64,000 bases of DNA from Symbiodinium sp. CCMP2592 (taxonomy: Eukaryota; Sar; Dinophyceae; Suessiales; Symbiodiniaceae). The position numbers and the translations under genes were made by a program. How positions within the stretch are numbered: position 1 is the first letter of the stretch; every line of letters starts with the position of its first letter. Below the pieces are notes generated by a model, which saw nothing but the letters and a program-made list of their open reading frames with translations, did no database searches and was not told the DNA's origin. Positions 20,340 through 31,920 of this stretch are shown one piece after another. The stretch is taken from contig CAJNDT010006014.1 of the NCBI GenBank assembly GCA_905221615.1, positions 170,001-234,000 of the forward strand, read 5' to 3'.

Positions 20340-20815
20340 TCATGTACGAGAACCTCTTCCAAATGGCAGGCGCCAGTGGATTCCATGCTCTGCACAGGCG
20401 AATGGCTGGCGCAGCAGGCTTAGGCTTTGCCTCCGGGTTCTTCTTCGCCGCAGTGCTAGGCTCAGTTTTCGGCTTCGCCTCAGCCTTGGCTTCGCTTTGG
20501 CATCCGTCTTCGCTGCTGGAGTCGCCGGGACTGCTGCCGACTCGTGTTTGATTGGGCAGTTCTCCCGCGAGCACGATCCTGTCTTCTTGAAGGTAAAACG
20601 CACTTGGTTGCTTGTGCGACTGGACGGACTCGGAGCTCTCGAACGTGTAGGTGCTTCCGGAGTCTTCTTGGAATGACGAAACGGACACTTGTCTCCATTC
20701 CGGCAACCTGCGTCGGTGAAGTGGTACTTACCGAATATGCTTCTTGCTTTTGTCGGTCTTGGAATCTCTTGATTCGCTCCGTTGCCTTCTTTGGCTTAGC
20801 CTTGGTCTTTGCTTG
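20340..20815 (-). pseudogene. gag CCCH zinc-finger segment (right element)
   Basis: Read in frame, the minus strand gives DAGCRNGDKCPFRHSKK (CX5CX3H, about 20680-20710) and 40 residues later KKTGSCSRENCPIKHE (CX4CX3H, about 20560-20600). These look like two CCCH-type fingers. The expected first Cys of each is not clear, so they may be decayed. Lys/Pro/Ala-rich linkers follow (KAEAKPKTEPSTAAKKN). Confidence 0.55.
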
Positions 20816-22396
20816 AGCTTTCGCCTTGCTCTGAGAAATCCCTGCACAAAACGCCCGGGTGGGACATCCTCGACGACCGGTGGAGCAATTGCCTGTGTGA
20901 CTTCCGCAAGATCGACCTTCTCACGATTGGCCGGACTTCGATGAGCGGTGTAACAACTTCTGGGGATCGCACTTCAAATCCTATTGGAAAAGCACTGACC
21001 CTGTCCTTACTAATGCACTCCCAGCCCGACTCAGTAGTCCTTGATGACATGGGTATGCTCGACGCATGCTGAGAACTGAGTTGAGGTACCTGCCGGTACG
21101 CTTCAAGTTCACTTCGTGCTCTGGCGTTCATGTCCTCTTGAAGCTCCAAGTTTCTCCTCAGCTCGCTCAACTCTTCGTGCATGGTAGGCAATGATTGCTT
21201 TGCGTTCTCCTCAACGTGCCCAAGAGCCCTTGTTGTTCACGTAACCCAGTTGTTCGAACGCTCATCACGTCATTCGCGACAACGGCTTCTTCATTCCTGA
21301 CGAGTTGTAGGTGTTCCTTCATGGTCATCAATGGTCATCATGGCATGTTCTGAACCTGCCATTCCTGCCCGAAGTTGAAGATTCTCTCTAGCCCGGTCAT
21401 GAAGTTCGGATGTGAGCCTCTCGTACTCTCTGGCCATGTTGACACCGTCACCTTGAGCCCTTTCTTCCATGTGAATAAGGCTAAGAGCAGCCTCATTTCT
21501 CTCTTGATGTAAGTGTTGAGCGAGGTCTTCAGTGACGATGCGATCCTGTTGCCGTTGAGCATGAGCTTGTTCATTCATCCTTGTCATAGCTGCTTCAAAT
21601 CCACTCTTCATCTCCTGATTCACATTGTTCATGTGTTGCATGGGCAGGCAAGCTGCGTCACGCTGCTTTCCAATTGATGAATGCGTATTTCCGAGCCGTC
21701 GTCTTCCTGTTTCATCTCTCTGATCTCTGTGACCAACGTCTGGATGATCTCCTCGTACTTCTGAATCTCACCTTGATGATACATCTGCTGCGCAAGCTGC
21801 GCTGCTTCAAGTTCATCTCTGGAGGGTCTTCCGCGTTCTTCAGCAGGTGATGGGAAACCGACAGGTGAAGTGTCCTCTACAGCTGGAATCGTGTCCATCG
21901 TCACCTCTTCGGAGTTGGTCAATGCTTGCAACGTAGGTCGACTTTCCGTCTCCGTCGATGTAATACGACGTCCGGAAGCAGACTGATTCTTATCACGCAC
22001 CTTGGGTGAACTCAATGATCTCCGTGCAAAGGAACTTCTCGACGAACCAGGCTTGGATATTCTGTCCGGTGCTCTCGAACCTTTGTCCTTTCCCCTCGCT
22101 ACCAAACGTAGCGATTGTACCACAGGCAAATTTGATGCCTCATTTCTCCGATCGATGCCTTTGGTAGCCCTTGAACCTGAGGATGTTGGGAGTGAAGGCA
22201 TTGATGCTCTTGACACATTCTTCGCTTTGGGAGCTGTCTTTGGCGTAGCGGATGAGGAAGGCTTGGCTTTGTCCTCCTCAGTAGCGCTGTCAGCGGACTG
22301 CACTACCGCATCGTCGGCTGTGGATTCTCCAGCTGCCGGCGCCGCCACTCCACCATTGAAGGTCCACGTCGTATCTTGACGTGACCCAGAATTCAT
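20796..22396 (-). pseudogene. gag, N-terminal and coiled-coil part (right element)
   Basis: The frame starts at 22396 shortly after the LTR and primer-binding region. It is Ser/Lys/Ala-rich, then turns into heptad-like helices: LAQQMYHQGEIQKYEEIIQT, MKSGFEAAMTRMNEQAHAQR, LHDRARENLQLRAG and MHEELSELRRNLELQED. Frameshifts at about 21640 and 21200 break it. Position and composition fit the capsid/coiled-coil part of gag; no capsid motif was recognised. Confidence 0.65.
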
Positions 22397-22460
22397 TGTG
22401 GTTGTAGAAGAGCGAGTGCAATTTGTGCTCGCAAGCAGAGCCTACCGCTGATAACCTGCT

Positions 22461-22924
22461 TGAGGGTTCGGTATCGCTGATACGGTATGTTCGCTCCCCT
22501 CACCAGGGCTTGTGTTGATGATGTGGTTCGCCTTGACGAGCTGCAGATAACACGCACTCTTCTGTCCCAACTCCAATCCCTTGCAGGCAAGTTCGGCTCA
22601 CTCTCTTTTTGGCGTCTCGCAGCAGAGTGACGATCTGTCTATGCACGGGAATGGCTCAAATCCTTCTGTAGCTTGGTCAAGCTGGCTAGCTTCGCTAGTT
22701 GGCAAGTATGTGAGCTATTGCTCGTTATTTAGCCAAAGTTGCGTTGCATGCGGAGCATATGGTACTGGTCATAGCTCATGGTCCCATGAGTACGCCGCCA
22801 GGAGTTAGAGACAAGAACCGCAAAACGGTATCTTGCTCTTATGTACATGCTTGCGCATGACATTGGATAACATAGCTCAGGTCGCGATACCTACGGTTGG
22901 ACTACGCATCGACGTCCGTTCGCA
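22461..22924 (-). repeat. LTR, right (5' LTR of the outer element)
   Basis: This 464-bp LTR aligns end to end with 7734-8190. In this copy the SL-like block is mutated (ATTTAGCCAAAGTTG, near 22727-22741). It ends CGACGTCCGTTCGCA, followed by the flank GATTATGC. Confidence 0.85.
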
Positions 22925-23440
22925 GATTATGCATGCTGAAAGCAGATTCTAAGACAGCCGACTAGTCGGCGTGCAAGCCTTACCCTGCAAAAGCTCAGGC
23001 TCCTGCCGTCGCCCCGGAGCATAGCTCCGCCCACGCACAACCCCGGCGAAAAGCTTGTCCTGGACAGGCGTCACCAACATGAAAACCTGAATAGCACATA
23101 GACTATAGAGTGTTGTGCCGAGGGCTGAAGGTTTGGATTATGATTATAAGGACCATGGACACTACACCTCAAATGTCCCTAACACATAATTCGAGAAAAT
23201 GAACGCACCAGCCAACTGCTCTGGTCCGGCCTCGGGGCTCCGCCAGGGAGCCTCACAACTGCTGCAGGGGCAACATGAAGAATCACAACGACTCACAGCG
23301 CGGCCGGGCGAGGCATCAAAAAAAATTAAATAAGCATCAAAAAGTCTAAATCCATGGATCAACAAAAATTTAAAATGATGCATTCCGAATCCCACCGTTT
23401 TGGGTCACTTTGCAACCAAGTTTCGGGGCCAGTGGCCACC
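22925..23440. other. flank without a recognised gene
   Basis: No motif or conserved frame was recognised. The segment separates the retrotransposon from the minisatellite to its right. It contains a short palindrome CGACTAGTCG near 22960. Confidence 0.4.
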
Positions 23441-23489
23441 GGATCAACTTTCGGGTTCAGGCTTGAAGCTTCAAACTTCCTCGGATTCA

Positions 23490-24260
23490 TCCTATATCTT
23501 AAACACACCTTTTAATTTGGTGATTCCGGTTTCATCGTATATCTTATCATGCCCCCTGATTTGGCGACTCCGGCCAGCAGATTCAACTTTAGGGCTCAAG
23601 CTTTAAGGTTCAAACCTTTTCGGGCAAATTTCGTATCTTAAACACACCCCTTCATGATAGCGTTTCCGATATCACATATCTCAGCACGTCCCTCATTTGG
23701 AGATTCCGATGCATCATACATCTTAGCAACGCACCCTCATTGGCGACAACGGATCATATGGCGATTGCGGATCATCACATCTCGTAGACATGTCCCCTCA
23801 TTTCGGATTCATCATATATCTTAAAACCGCCCCCTCATGCCCCCTCATTTGGCGACTCTGGCTCATCATATATCTAATTACAACACGCCTTCTCATCTGC
23901 CGCTTCCGGTTCATACCTCTATTTGGCGGGGTCATCATATATCTACAATATGCTCCCAAATTGGCGATTCCGGTTCATCACATATCTTAAACACACCCCC
24001 TTATTTGGCGATTCCGGTTCATCGTTTTTCTTAAACATGTCCCCTCATTTGGAGATTCCGGATCCCTCCTCATTTGGCGATTCCGGTTTATCATATATCT
24101 ACAAAACGCCCCTTCATTTGGCGATTGCGGTTCCTCATATATCTACATGTGGCGATTCCGAGTTTATCACGTATCTCAAACACGTCTCGCATTTGGCGAT
24201 TCCGTTTCATCATATATCTTAACAATGCGCCCTTATTTGGCGATTCCGGTTTTTTATTTC
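23490..24260 (+). repeat. degenerate ~45-bp minisatellite
   Basis: About 15 to 18 units follow the consensus CCCCTCATTTGGCGATTCCGG plus TTCATCATATATCTTAAACACA. Units vary by substitutions and short indels and some are truncated. The unit gives Leu/Ile/His-rich frames that are not proteins. Confidence 0.85.
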
Positions 24261-24652
24261 GTTCTTTCATTTGTTGACGATTTATGTCGTTGTGTTTTTA
24301 ATTTCCTTATTTCTCTCTTTACGTCGTTATTTCTGTACTTCGTTCTGTCTTTCTTTCGTTCGTTCGTTTGCCATCTCTTTTGTCTTTATTTGTCTTTCTG
24401 TCTTTCTTTCTTTATTGATTTCGTTCTTCCTCGTTCTTTCTCTTTCAATCTCTCTCCTTTTTATTTCTCTGTGTCGTTCTTTCGTTCTTTCTTTCTCTCC
24501 CTGTCTCTCTCTCTCTCTCTCTCTCCTTTCCCAGGCTCGATGGCATGCCGCCGCGGGAGCAGCCCGTCTGTTGGATCCTACGTGCGAAAAGTGTCTGGCA
24601 CTCCAGCTTGATAAAAGGCACACCATACGAGAAAGAGTTAAATAATGCCGCA

Positions 24653-24693
<41 letters not shown>

Positions 24694-24700
24694 CTTTAGC
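24260..24700. repeat. pyrimidine-rich tract with two (CT)n microsatellites
   Basis: A 280-bp run of TTCGTTCTTTC-like text leads into (CT)n at about 24505-24530. A second (CT)n lies at 24655-24692. Between them is a unique stretch of ~120 bp. The minus-strand Arg-Glu frames produced here are artefacts. Confidence 0.9.
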
Positions 24701-24819
24701 TTTAAACACTTTAACTTTTTTTGATGCCCGCACGGCATGCACATGCAAGGCGTCGTGCAAGATGGGGAATCACAGCAACTCACAGCGCATCGGGCCCCTG
24801 CCTCTAAGCGGAGGCATGC

Positions 24820-25344
24820 GATGGGGGCGGCGAAGCGTGCCAGGAAGTCTAAGGGCCCACCACCTGGGTGGGCCCCCCCCTCTTCGGATGCAGCGATCAT
24901 GACAGCGTCAGCAACCACAGACCTCGCGTAGAGGTTGACGCCGTGGCGAGCGCCATCCTTGGTCGTGTACTCTGCCGACACGTGGTCATCCCATACGCGG
25001 ACCATCTCGACATCACCCCTGTTAACGGAGTATATGAAGTCCGAGTAGTTCACGACATCTTCGGCCACAACAGGCTCCAGGCTGATGCTGAAAGTCAATA
25101 GCAAGGATGCGGCAGCACCGGCTGCCCAGCGGAGCTGTTTCTCAGCGCCCTCGCGCAGCGCATCGCTTGCACCGGTGGCTACTTCAGCAAAGGCTCGGGC
25201 AGTCGGGCCGGGGAGGCGGTCAGCACCGCGTCGAAGTTCTGCCGCGGCAAAGGCCTGGAGCTTCTGCACCAGAAGCGCCAGCTGTTGTGGCTCTGGTTGA
25301 CTCAGAAGCTGATCGGCCAAGGCCACCAGACGAGAAAGTGCTGC
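24820..25344 (-). CDS. FtsH-type protease N-terminal exon, copy 1
   Basis: A splice-bounded frame: acceptor GCAG at 25345-25348, donor GC after CCCATC at 24820. It reads SRLVALADQLLSQPEPQQLA, EKQLRWAAGAAASLLLTF (a hydrophobic, thylakoid-signal-like segment), then VVNYSDFIYSVNRGDVEMVR and VSAEYTTKDGARHGVNLYAR. The last part fits the FtsH extracellular/lumenal domain (YSDFL-x-G-V-V pattern) that precedes the AAA module in chloroplast FtsH. No AAA motifs (GPPGTGKT) were seen downstream, so only this exon is present. The copy at 31921-32496 is close in protein sequence. The open frame continues past the donor into the microsatellite, which is not coding. Confidence 0.6.
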
Positions 25345-26990
25345 CTGCGTGGCCAGGGCTGGTCGGCTGCACTTGCTCGGGTTCAATATGGCTCAATCAA
25401 CCCTATCACGTGAGCTCATGTTCGTGGCGTTGCAGGTTATAAAACGAATACTCGAATGTCCGCAACCCGTGAAGCCTTAGCTCCCAAATTCATCCCCGAA
25501 GTGGTCCTCTTCCGACTCTGCTTGCTCGGAGCGGATGAGTGGAGCATGCTGCAGTCCTACCGCATGCATGCACGAGAGCGACAGCAAGAAAAGCAACAGT
25601 CAAAACTGCTCAACCACTAGAACTACCACAACACCAACAGCGACCACCACCACCACCACCACCGAAACAGGAAGCACCTACCTCTTCAGCGATTGCTCTT
25701 GTAAGTAGCCAAATCTCGCTCTCGCCAACACGCCCGCTATCCCCCCTCCCGCCTGTGCTGGCAGGCTGCGGTTCCGGACAGGGTGCCAAGGGCTCCTGAA
25801 ATGCCAGGCTAACCAATGTAAGACTGAATAAGGACACACTGCCGCTGCGCCACACCTGCAATTGTGGAGCCCTGATTTTGCGGTTGGTTCGGGCTGATGC
25901 TTGCAGCTTCGGGAGCTTGAAGCACATGTTGAACAATAAAAGCTATCTAAGATTCCATGGTGGCGGTCCCCTTTGGTTTCAGGGGCCCCTGGGACTCCCA
26001 GAACCTACGAAAACCCAACAAACGTAGCTGAACTCCAGGCCCTAGGCCCTTTTGAGCCTGAACCTGAGTCTCACACCCAAATGCCACGACCCAAGGAGGA
26101 ACTTGCCTCCACCTGCTTCGCCGCAGCGTGACCTCCGGAAGCCGAAAGCTCCTCCTGGTGCAGGCTTTGACGTGTTAGAGCATATATAGGGTCTGAATTT
26201 TAAGCAGTGCTGCCGACGAAGGCCCTATGATTAAAGACGGCGAAAATCCCGTAACACCCTACGAAAACCTTTCACAAAATCATATACTATGGTTGTTACC
26301 CTTGAGCCCCCTTACAAACACCCTACAAATACCACACAAAGCACCTCTAAAAGACCCGACACGAAGCTAGGGCCTGCGAGGGCAAACTCCCGAAGCTCCT
26401 CGGGAAGATCGTCGGCCTCGCCGTGCTGGTGGCGCAGTTCCTTGACCATGGCCCGCCTGGCGATGGGAGGGCTTTGGGGTGCAGGGCCTATGGCTTAACA
26501 TGTATGCTATACATATATAAGCATAATGTGTACGTAACTATAGATATATATATATATACACATATATATATATATATATTTGTATGTACGGTATGTATGT
26601 AGGCGGGCAGGCAATGCAATGCTGAACCCCGAAAGCCCCGCCCACAAAGTCCGGAGCCTCAGCAAGCTCTCGGAGTGGCCGCTGCCTTGCGAGGGCTTCC
26701 AGGGGCCTGGACCCAGAACTGCCGGGATTCTACTTGATGCTTGGGGTGCAGGGTAATGGGTATGGGATGTGGCGTTCAGTGTTTGTTATGTGTTTTTCTT
26801 TTGGGGGCCTTTTTCCAGTGCGCATCTGAGGGCAGGCCTTGAATGCCTTTTTTTAGAACACAACCCTCTGGCGTTAAAGGCTTAGGGCTTGGGGAAAATG
26901 ATCTCTACACCTTTCGATAGATTGCAAGTGAGATTGCAGCTTCCGTCATAGAGTTTGGTAGTAACACTCGACATGCCCAGGCCAACTTTC
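25345..26990. other. mostly non-coding; small repeats and one exon-like patch
   Basis: It contains (CCA)n at about 25628-25668 and (TA)n at about 26540-26580. On the minus strand at about 26365-26460 the text ARRAMVKELRHQHGEADDLP is protein-like, but the plus strand is also open there and no splice sites are convincing. No gene was recognised. Confidence 0.35.
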
Positions 26991-26994
26991 TCTC

Positions 26995-27087
26995 TTGATT
27001 TCTGGCTCGCGCTGGATTTTCGTACTCGTACTGGGACTGTGTGCAGCGTTCCTTTTCACGCAAATTCCGAGCAGTCTAACCGCAGCA

Positions 27088-27118
<31 letters not shown>

Positions 27119-27177
27119 CTAGTAAACATGACGGCAGTGGTACTCCAAAGGAGGTGTCGCTGGCGGTACTAGCGTAG
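26995..27177 (+). CDS. possible small membrane-anchor exon with poly-Ser
   Basis: A 60-codon frame without an ATG (it begins TTG) reads WIFVLVLGLCAAFLFTQIP, a single strong membrane segment after Arg-Trp, then SSLTAAG and a Ser run encoded by (AGC)9. It resembles the signal-anchor of type II membrane proteins such as glycosyltransferases, and could be a first exon. An overlapping frame with an ATG at 26973 ends in poly-Gln from the same repeat. Neither is proven. Confidence 0.25.
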
Positions 27178-27439
27178 CAGCGTACAATTGCGAGAAAGAG
27201 CAAAGAATGTCCAGGACGCAGCGCCGTGCTCGAAATTTTAGCATCAATTGACCACGTAATGCACTGAACAAAGTCAAAGCCATTCGAATTCCATTGGACA
27301 TGCAGCACAGAGGCACCACGGACATGCTGAACGTCACGTTAGGCCGCCGGCGAAAGGCCCCACGCTCCTTCAGCACCGCCTGCTCTGCGCTAGGAAATCG
27401 CTGGGGGCATCTCTGGAAATTGCTGACTATGGACTGCCA

Positions 27440-27441
27440 TG

Positions 27442-27498
<57 letters not shown>

Positions 27499-27600
27499 TA
27501 CATGTATATATATATATATGAATATATACATACATAAAAGACATATATAAACACTGCTGTTACATATAAATGTGTATATATATATATATATATGTGCACA
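27440..27600. repeat. (TA)n-rich compound microsatellite
   Basis: Long TA runs alternate with CATACATA and GTATATA blocks over 160 bp. A TAGATAGA tract lies at about 27738-27778 and (CA)n at about 27878-27899. The open Tyr-Ile frames here are artefacts. Confidence 0.9.
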
Positions 27601-28456
27601 TCTAAATACACACGGTACAGTCTTATATGGCTGGCCTTGTAGTTGCCCTCTGCGACAAACACCCGCGCCGCCCTCAGGTACCCCTGCCGAGTCCGCAAAT
27701 TCCTCCCAATGCTCCCTGAATCAAGAGCCACGTAACCTACTAGATAGATAGATGGGTAGATTGATAGGTAGATAGACACATACCAGTAGTTAAGTATCAT
27801 ATATACATGAATGAACAAATAAGTGTGTATCTAATTATGTATATACACACAGGTCTGTATGTATATCTGCTGAAAGGCACACACACACACACACACACCA
27901 CAACCCTATGGCCTCGATCGTGGAGCATGTGCTCAGCAAGTGCTTCCATCGGGAATCAGTGTGATAGGCCTTCCACAGCGTCGCGAGTGTGCGCGGTATG
28001 GGGCATGGTTGGGCTTCTGAAGTCAGTGTGGCTGTAGTGGAGGCGGCACGCTGCAAGGATCATGAGAGACCATAGTGCTGATGATTGAGATAATTTGATA
28101 ATGATGGCAGCAGTGAACATGATAGGGAGGGAAAGTGAGCAGTGCCCGTTCACAATCAAGACGGCAGCACTTTAGCAACTGCAGCGGTACCAGCAAAATC
28201 AATTTAGCAGCTTTGCATGTGCACACTCAGACTTCATCTATCTCCTCTTAACAAGAAGGGGTCGCCAATGTTACCATCAATGAGAGGCGGTGATGTCGTG
28301 CTCGAGATGGAAGACCGGGAAGCTTATCCTGAATGTGCGAAACCAGAAGATATTCTTGTACCTCGAACCTCCCCAATCGCGGAGTTCTCTATCGCCAATC
28401 TGCTGAGTAAGACTGGCTAGCCCTAAGAGACCCAAACCCTGCGCCTCTAGCTGAAC

Positions 28457-28525
28457 CGTGTCCACGACCAGCCGCAGTCGGCCGAACCACTCGCAGCCGC
28501 GATCAGCGAAGACGCAGCTCAGGGC
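28457..28525 (-). CDS. possible orphan exon
   Basis: The minus strand has a pyrimidine-rich run and acceptor (CATTCTGTTCTGAG), a 69-nt frame reading ALSCVFADRGCEWFGRLRLV, then GACACG|GTTCAG as a possible donor. Both borders are plausible, but the family is not recognised and no neighbouring exon was found. Confidence 0.28.
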
Positions 28526-28529
28526 CTCA

Positions 28530-30260
28530 GAACAGAATGTGGAGACTATCGCGGAGCATGCATGTACATCCGCATGAATGAAGGAAGGGGAGGAAGGAAG
28601 GAATGCGTAAATACACACAGGCTTATAGAACAGTGTATGTACTCATGTATGTGAAGATACACCACCTGTGTGTATGCTTGCGTCGAAGTCTGATACGGCG
28701 CAAGATACATAGGGTACTCAAAGACACAGAGCTTGGCAAGCTACACAGTCCTGTTCCGAACTGGCTCCATGTTGAAGACAGGCTACGAGCCTTGACAGGA
28801 ACCCTAAGCCCTAAGCCACAAAGAAGCATCCAGAGATGAAGGCTCTGTTCCACCCGGACCCGGGCATCCAGAACTTCCAACCCAGACTTGAAAGCCTCAA
28901 CCCGGAACCTGGATCCTGGAAATGCTCCTTCTGACAGCTTGCCTGCTTGTCCCCGCTGACGGCTTGATCGAGCACGTCACAGACGCTCTCAGCCTTCCAT
29001 CTTCAGGGCATCGGGCTCAGGGGGTGCGGGTTTCAATTTTGGAGCTTTGCATGGTAGCGGTCTCTGTGTTGGAAGGCTCCTTGCTCACTCAAGCCTGTGG
29101 TGTATGTAGTTGTGGTCTCCAATGCGAAAGCAGGTGCTGATACCTTACAAATCCTTACAAGACACAAGTACCCGTAACGCTTGAGCGTGCCGCTAAGCCC
29201 TAAACTCTTCACAAAGAAGCCGAACCCCCTGGTTGGTGGCCGAGCCCTAAATCCCATCAGCTTCAACACCCTCAGCCTCAAGTGACCGGAGTCACAGGTT
29301 CTAAGGTCATCGGCCCAGAGATGTGCAGGCCTAAAGCCGAGACAGCCGAGACACACCTTCAACCCCAAACGCCTTTTGCAGTTTTTTTGCGTTGTGGCCG
29401 GGCTCTGTTTCCAGGTTTGCGTTGTTTTTTGCATTTTGGCCGGCCGCCGCTTCCAGGATTGCATTTTTGTTCGCACGTTGGTCGTCCTCAGGATTTAGGC
29501 GTGCCTTATGGCGTGCCCTCGCTTCGCTTTTTTTTCGGGCCCCGGCCGCCTCAGCCCAAGAAAATGCAAAAAAAGGCAACGCTAAATTCAGACAGGGCAA
29601 CAAACACAAAAGAAATGCAAACAGCAAATCCAAAAATAACGCAACACATTTAAAACAAAACGCAAACAGCAAATGCAAAAACAATGCAAAATAAATGCAA
29701 AACAAAATTCCAAACGCTGACCCAGTCGCCCAAAGATTCTTAAAAGTCTAGCACAAGTATTGCTTGCAAGCCGTTGTTCTCACCTGCATCGTCCAAATCA
29801 CTGGAACTCCCCCCGGCATTTTAAGCCCGCCACAAACCCAGCATCCTAAACCCTGAAGCGCCAACGTAAGGCATAACCCTGAAACTGAAAATCCTCAAAT
29901 CCTAAGGTCATTCCTAATCTACGCCCCCCCCCCCTCTTCCCTTGCAAAACCAGCCGGCTGCCTTTTTCATGAGGTCGGCTTCCTTAGCCTTCTTCTGCAC
30001 CGAGCCCGCCGAGGCTTCGTCCACCTGGGCCACAGTGGGACTTCTACATCTGGCGCTGAAAGAGCGACTGGATACAATGGGCTTTTGAGATACGTTCTAG
30101 TTCTAGTAGAACTATATCGGACAGCCCTATACAGTTCATAAAGGACTACGAGGAGATAGTCTAGGCGGAAGTGAAGGCTTCCCGCGGCTTTCCAGGATCT
30201 CCGTACAAGCGCCTGCTTTGGGCTCTAGGATATACGTTGACATCAGCCGCGGTAGCAACC
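28530..30260. other. non-coding with A-rich and ~42-bp tandem repeat
   Basis: At 29380-29480 a ~41-bp unit (TTGCGTTGTGGCCGGGC / TTGCATTTTGGCCGGCC) repeats about three times. At 29560-29705 AATGCAAA-type A-rich repeats follow. No gene was recognised. Confidence 0.45.
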
Positions 30261-30279
30261 CTCAGATCCAGAGACCCCA

Positions 30280-30362
30280 AGATCCCTTAACTAAGGATCA
30301 TACCTTCAATTATGGTAGGATCTCTAATCTGATCTAAGGAATATTCCTTAATTAAGGGATAT
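30280..30362. repeat. imperfect palindrome
   Basis: ATCCCTTAACTAAGGATCAT and TATTCCTTAATTAAGGGATA form inverted arms with one mismatch over 15 bp. A second inverted pair lies between them (GATCATACC and GGTAGGATC). The segment could fold into a compound hairpin. No terminal features of a known transposon were identified. Confidence 0.6.
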
Positions 30363-30808
30363 TGGAGTCTCTGTGGTGTTGCTATGATTTCTTGACCCTG
30401 GACATCAAGACCCACGCCCTCTTCGATTATGTTCGAGGACTTCGTCCCCCCTGTAGGGTCTACATCCACCTGATTTGATTAGAGTCGACCTCAACTGCAA
30501 ATCCTAAGCTGCAGCTACCGCTGCTTGTGGAGGGGTCTATTTCGGAATTTTGGGACTACAGAGGGGTCCGAGATTATAGTATATCATTTTTCAAGCGAGC
30601 TTTGGGGTTTTCCATGGACGGCAAAGTCCTCGGAACCCTGGCGGACCCTAAAACCTCCCTACCTAAGCTGAACATCTAAGGAACTTCCTGCAAAACATTG
30701 CGAAATCGTCCCAGACATGCAACAAAGACATGAAGCGTTTGCATGAAACAACTGTTGGCATCGTAGGCATCCAATCCAAAAGCCACAAAAAAATCCCGCT
30801 CCCATCAC

Positions 30809-30884
30809 CTGCGTGGCCTCTCTCTGAGATAGATGCCATGTCTGCCGCATCCTCGATACTCCGCATGGCAAGGTCAAAGTCAGC
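30809..30884 (-). CDS. possible orphan exon
   Basis: AAGCCGGCAG acceptor, then a 76-nt frame reading ADFDLAMRSIEDAADMASIS followed by ERGHA, then CACGCAG|GTGATGG donor. The borders are canonical and the composition is protein-like. A second acceptor-like TTTTGCAG follows 100 bp later. The family is not recognised. Confidence 0.33.
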
Positions 30885-31920
30885 CTGCCGGCTTTGAGGC
30901 CGGATTTGGGTTTCGGGGTGTCTAGATAGTTGGGCGTTGGCTTTTTGAGGTCTTGGGGATCGGTGCTATCTTCCGGTTTGGGCTCTAGGCTCGGGGACTT
31001 TAGTTGAAAGCTACCCGCCCAAAAGCCCGCTCCAAAACTCTTAAATCACGTCTATATGGGCATGAACTCGTCTATGAACATGAGGTTCAGTGCCATAATA
31101 ATCATGTTGGTGGTAGCCGTGAAGAAAAGTAAAACCATCTTAGAATCTTCCGTGAACCTGGACCCTAGGCAGAATGGCCTTGTCCGGCAGAGCAAGCCTT
31201 GGGGGCATGCTAGGACGAGTTTTGAGTTCATGTCGGCCGTCACGGGACAAGGTTGCGCATATAAGTCCACACGGAGGACGGATATCTCAAACCTTACACT
31301 GGAAGACATGCTTCAAGCCACAACAATATTAATTCTACACCGTCTGCGCAACTCATACTGCAACGAAGGTCTGGAGTTAGGACCCGTCCTCCTCTTGAAG
31401 CCGAATCACCATCAATTTCAAGCCCCAAATTCTGAAAAGAAGCTGAAGCCCCGTGAGGAAGCAGCTCTGCTGTAAACTGTGGGATGGGTGCTCGAGAATG
31501 CCGGTATGCTCCGGCATTTCTCATCTGGAATGTTGTGATGTGCAAGGGAGTTGGAGAATAAACCAGTCTCATGCAAACTCGCTTATACTCTATTTGATAA
31601 CGGAACATTCTTCGGCCCCTGTAGTGCAACAAGTGTCCGCAGCTTCCGGTCAACCTGTTATTTCCGAGTGAAATATGCAGCCTGACATGTAACCCTAACG
31701 GTAAAGACCTTAATTCCAATATGCAAGAGCCAACCCTAAACCCTTTCAAGCCCTAGGCCGCAAACCCTGTGAGAACCTTGAAACCCTGCAAGCCGTAATA
31801 ACAAGCCCCAAACCCCGTAAGAATCCTTCATAAAGGAACCCTGAAGAGCCGACAACCCCCGCTGAGTCCAAGCATCTGAAGAGTGCCATCAGCAGCAGGC
31901 ATCTGCAGACACATCAGCGC

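Larger units (their letters stand above)
7734..22924 (-). mobile_element. chimeric copia-type LTR retrotransposon complex
   Basis: The two outer LTRs (7734-8190 and 22461-22924) are direct repeats of one family, both starting TGAGGGTTCGG and ending in CA on the plus strand. All coding parts lie on the minus strand. A third LTR (16922-17374), related but clearly diverged, cuts through the RT of the right-hand element. From right to left the order is: LTR, gag, protease, integrase, RT 5' half, second LTR, second gag, second RT-RNase H, accessory ORF region, LTR. The reading frames contain many frameshifts, so the complex is dead. Element order (integrase before RT) and the RVT_2 motifs place it in Ty1/copia. 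No clear target-site duplication flanks the outer ends (CTGTG on the left, GATTA on the right). Confidence 0.85.

Noticed and set aside
19677..20423. 248-codon plus-strand frame opposite protease
   Set aside because: It is the antisense shadow of the gag-protease region, whose minus-strand motifs (DTGCG, CCCH) are recognisable.
24260..24820. Arg-Glu-rich extension of the FtsH-like frame
   Set aside because: It lies beyond the GC donor and is a reading of (CT)n tracts, not conserved in copy 2.
26365..26460. exon-like patch on both strands
   Set aside because: Both strands read protein-like and no splice borders decide between them; only mentioned in the description of the region.
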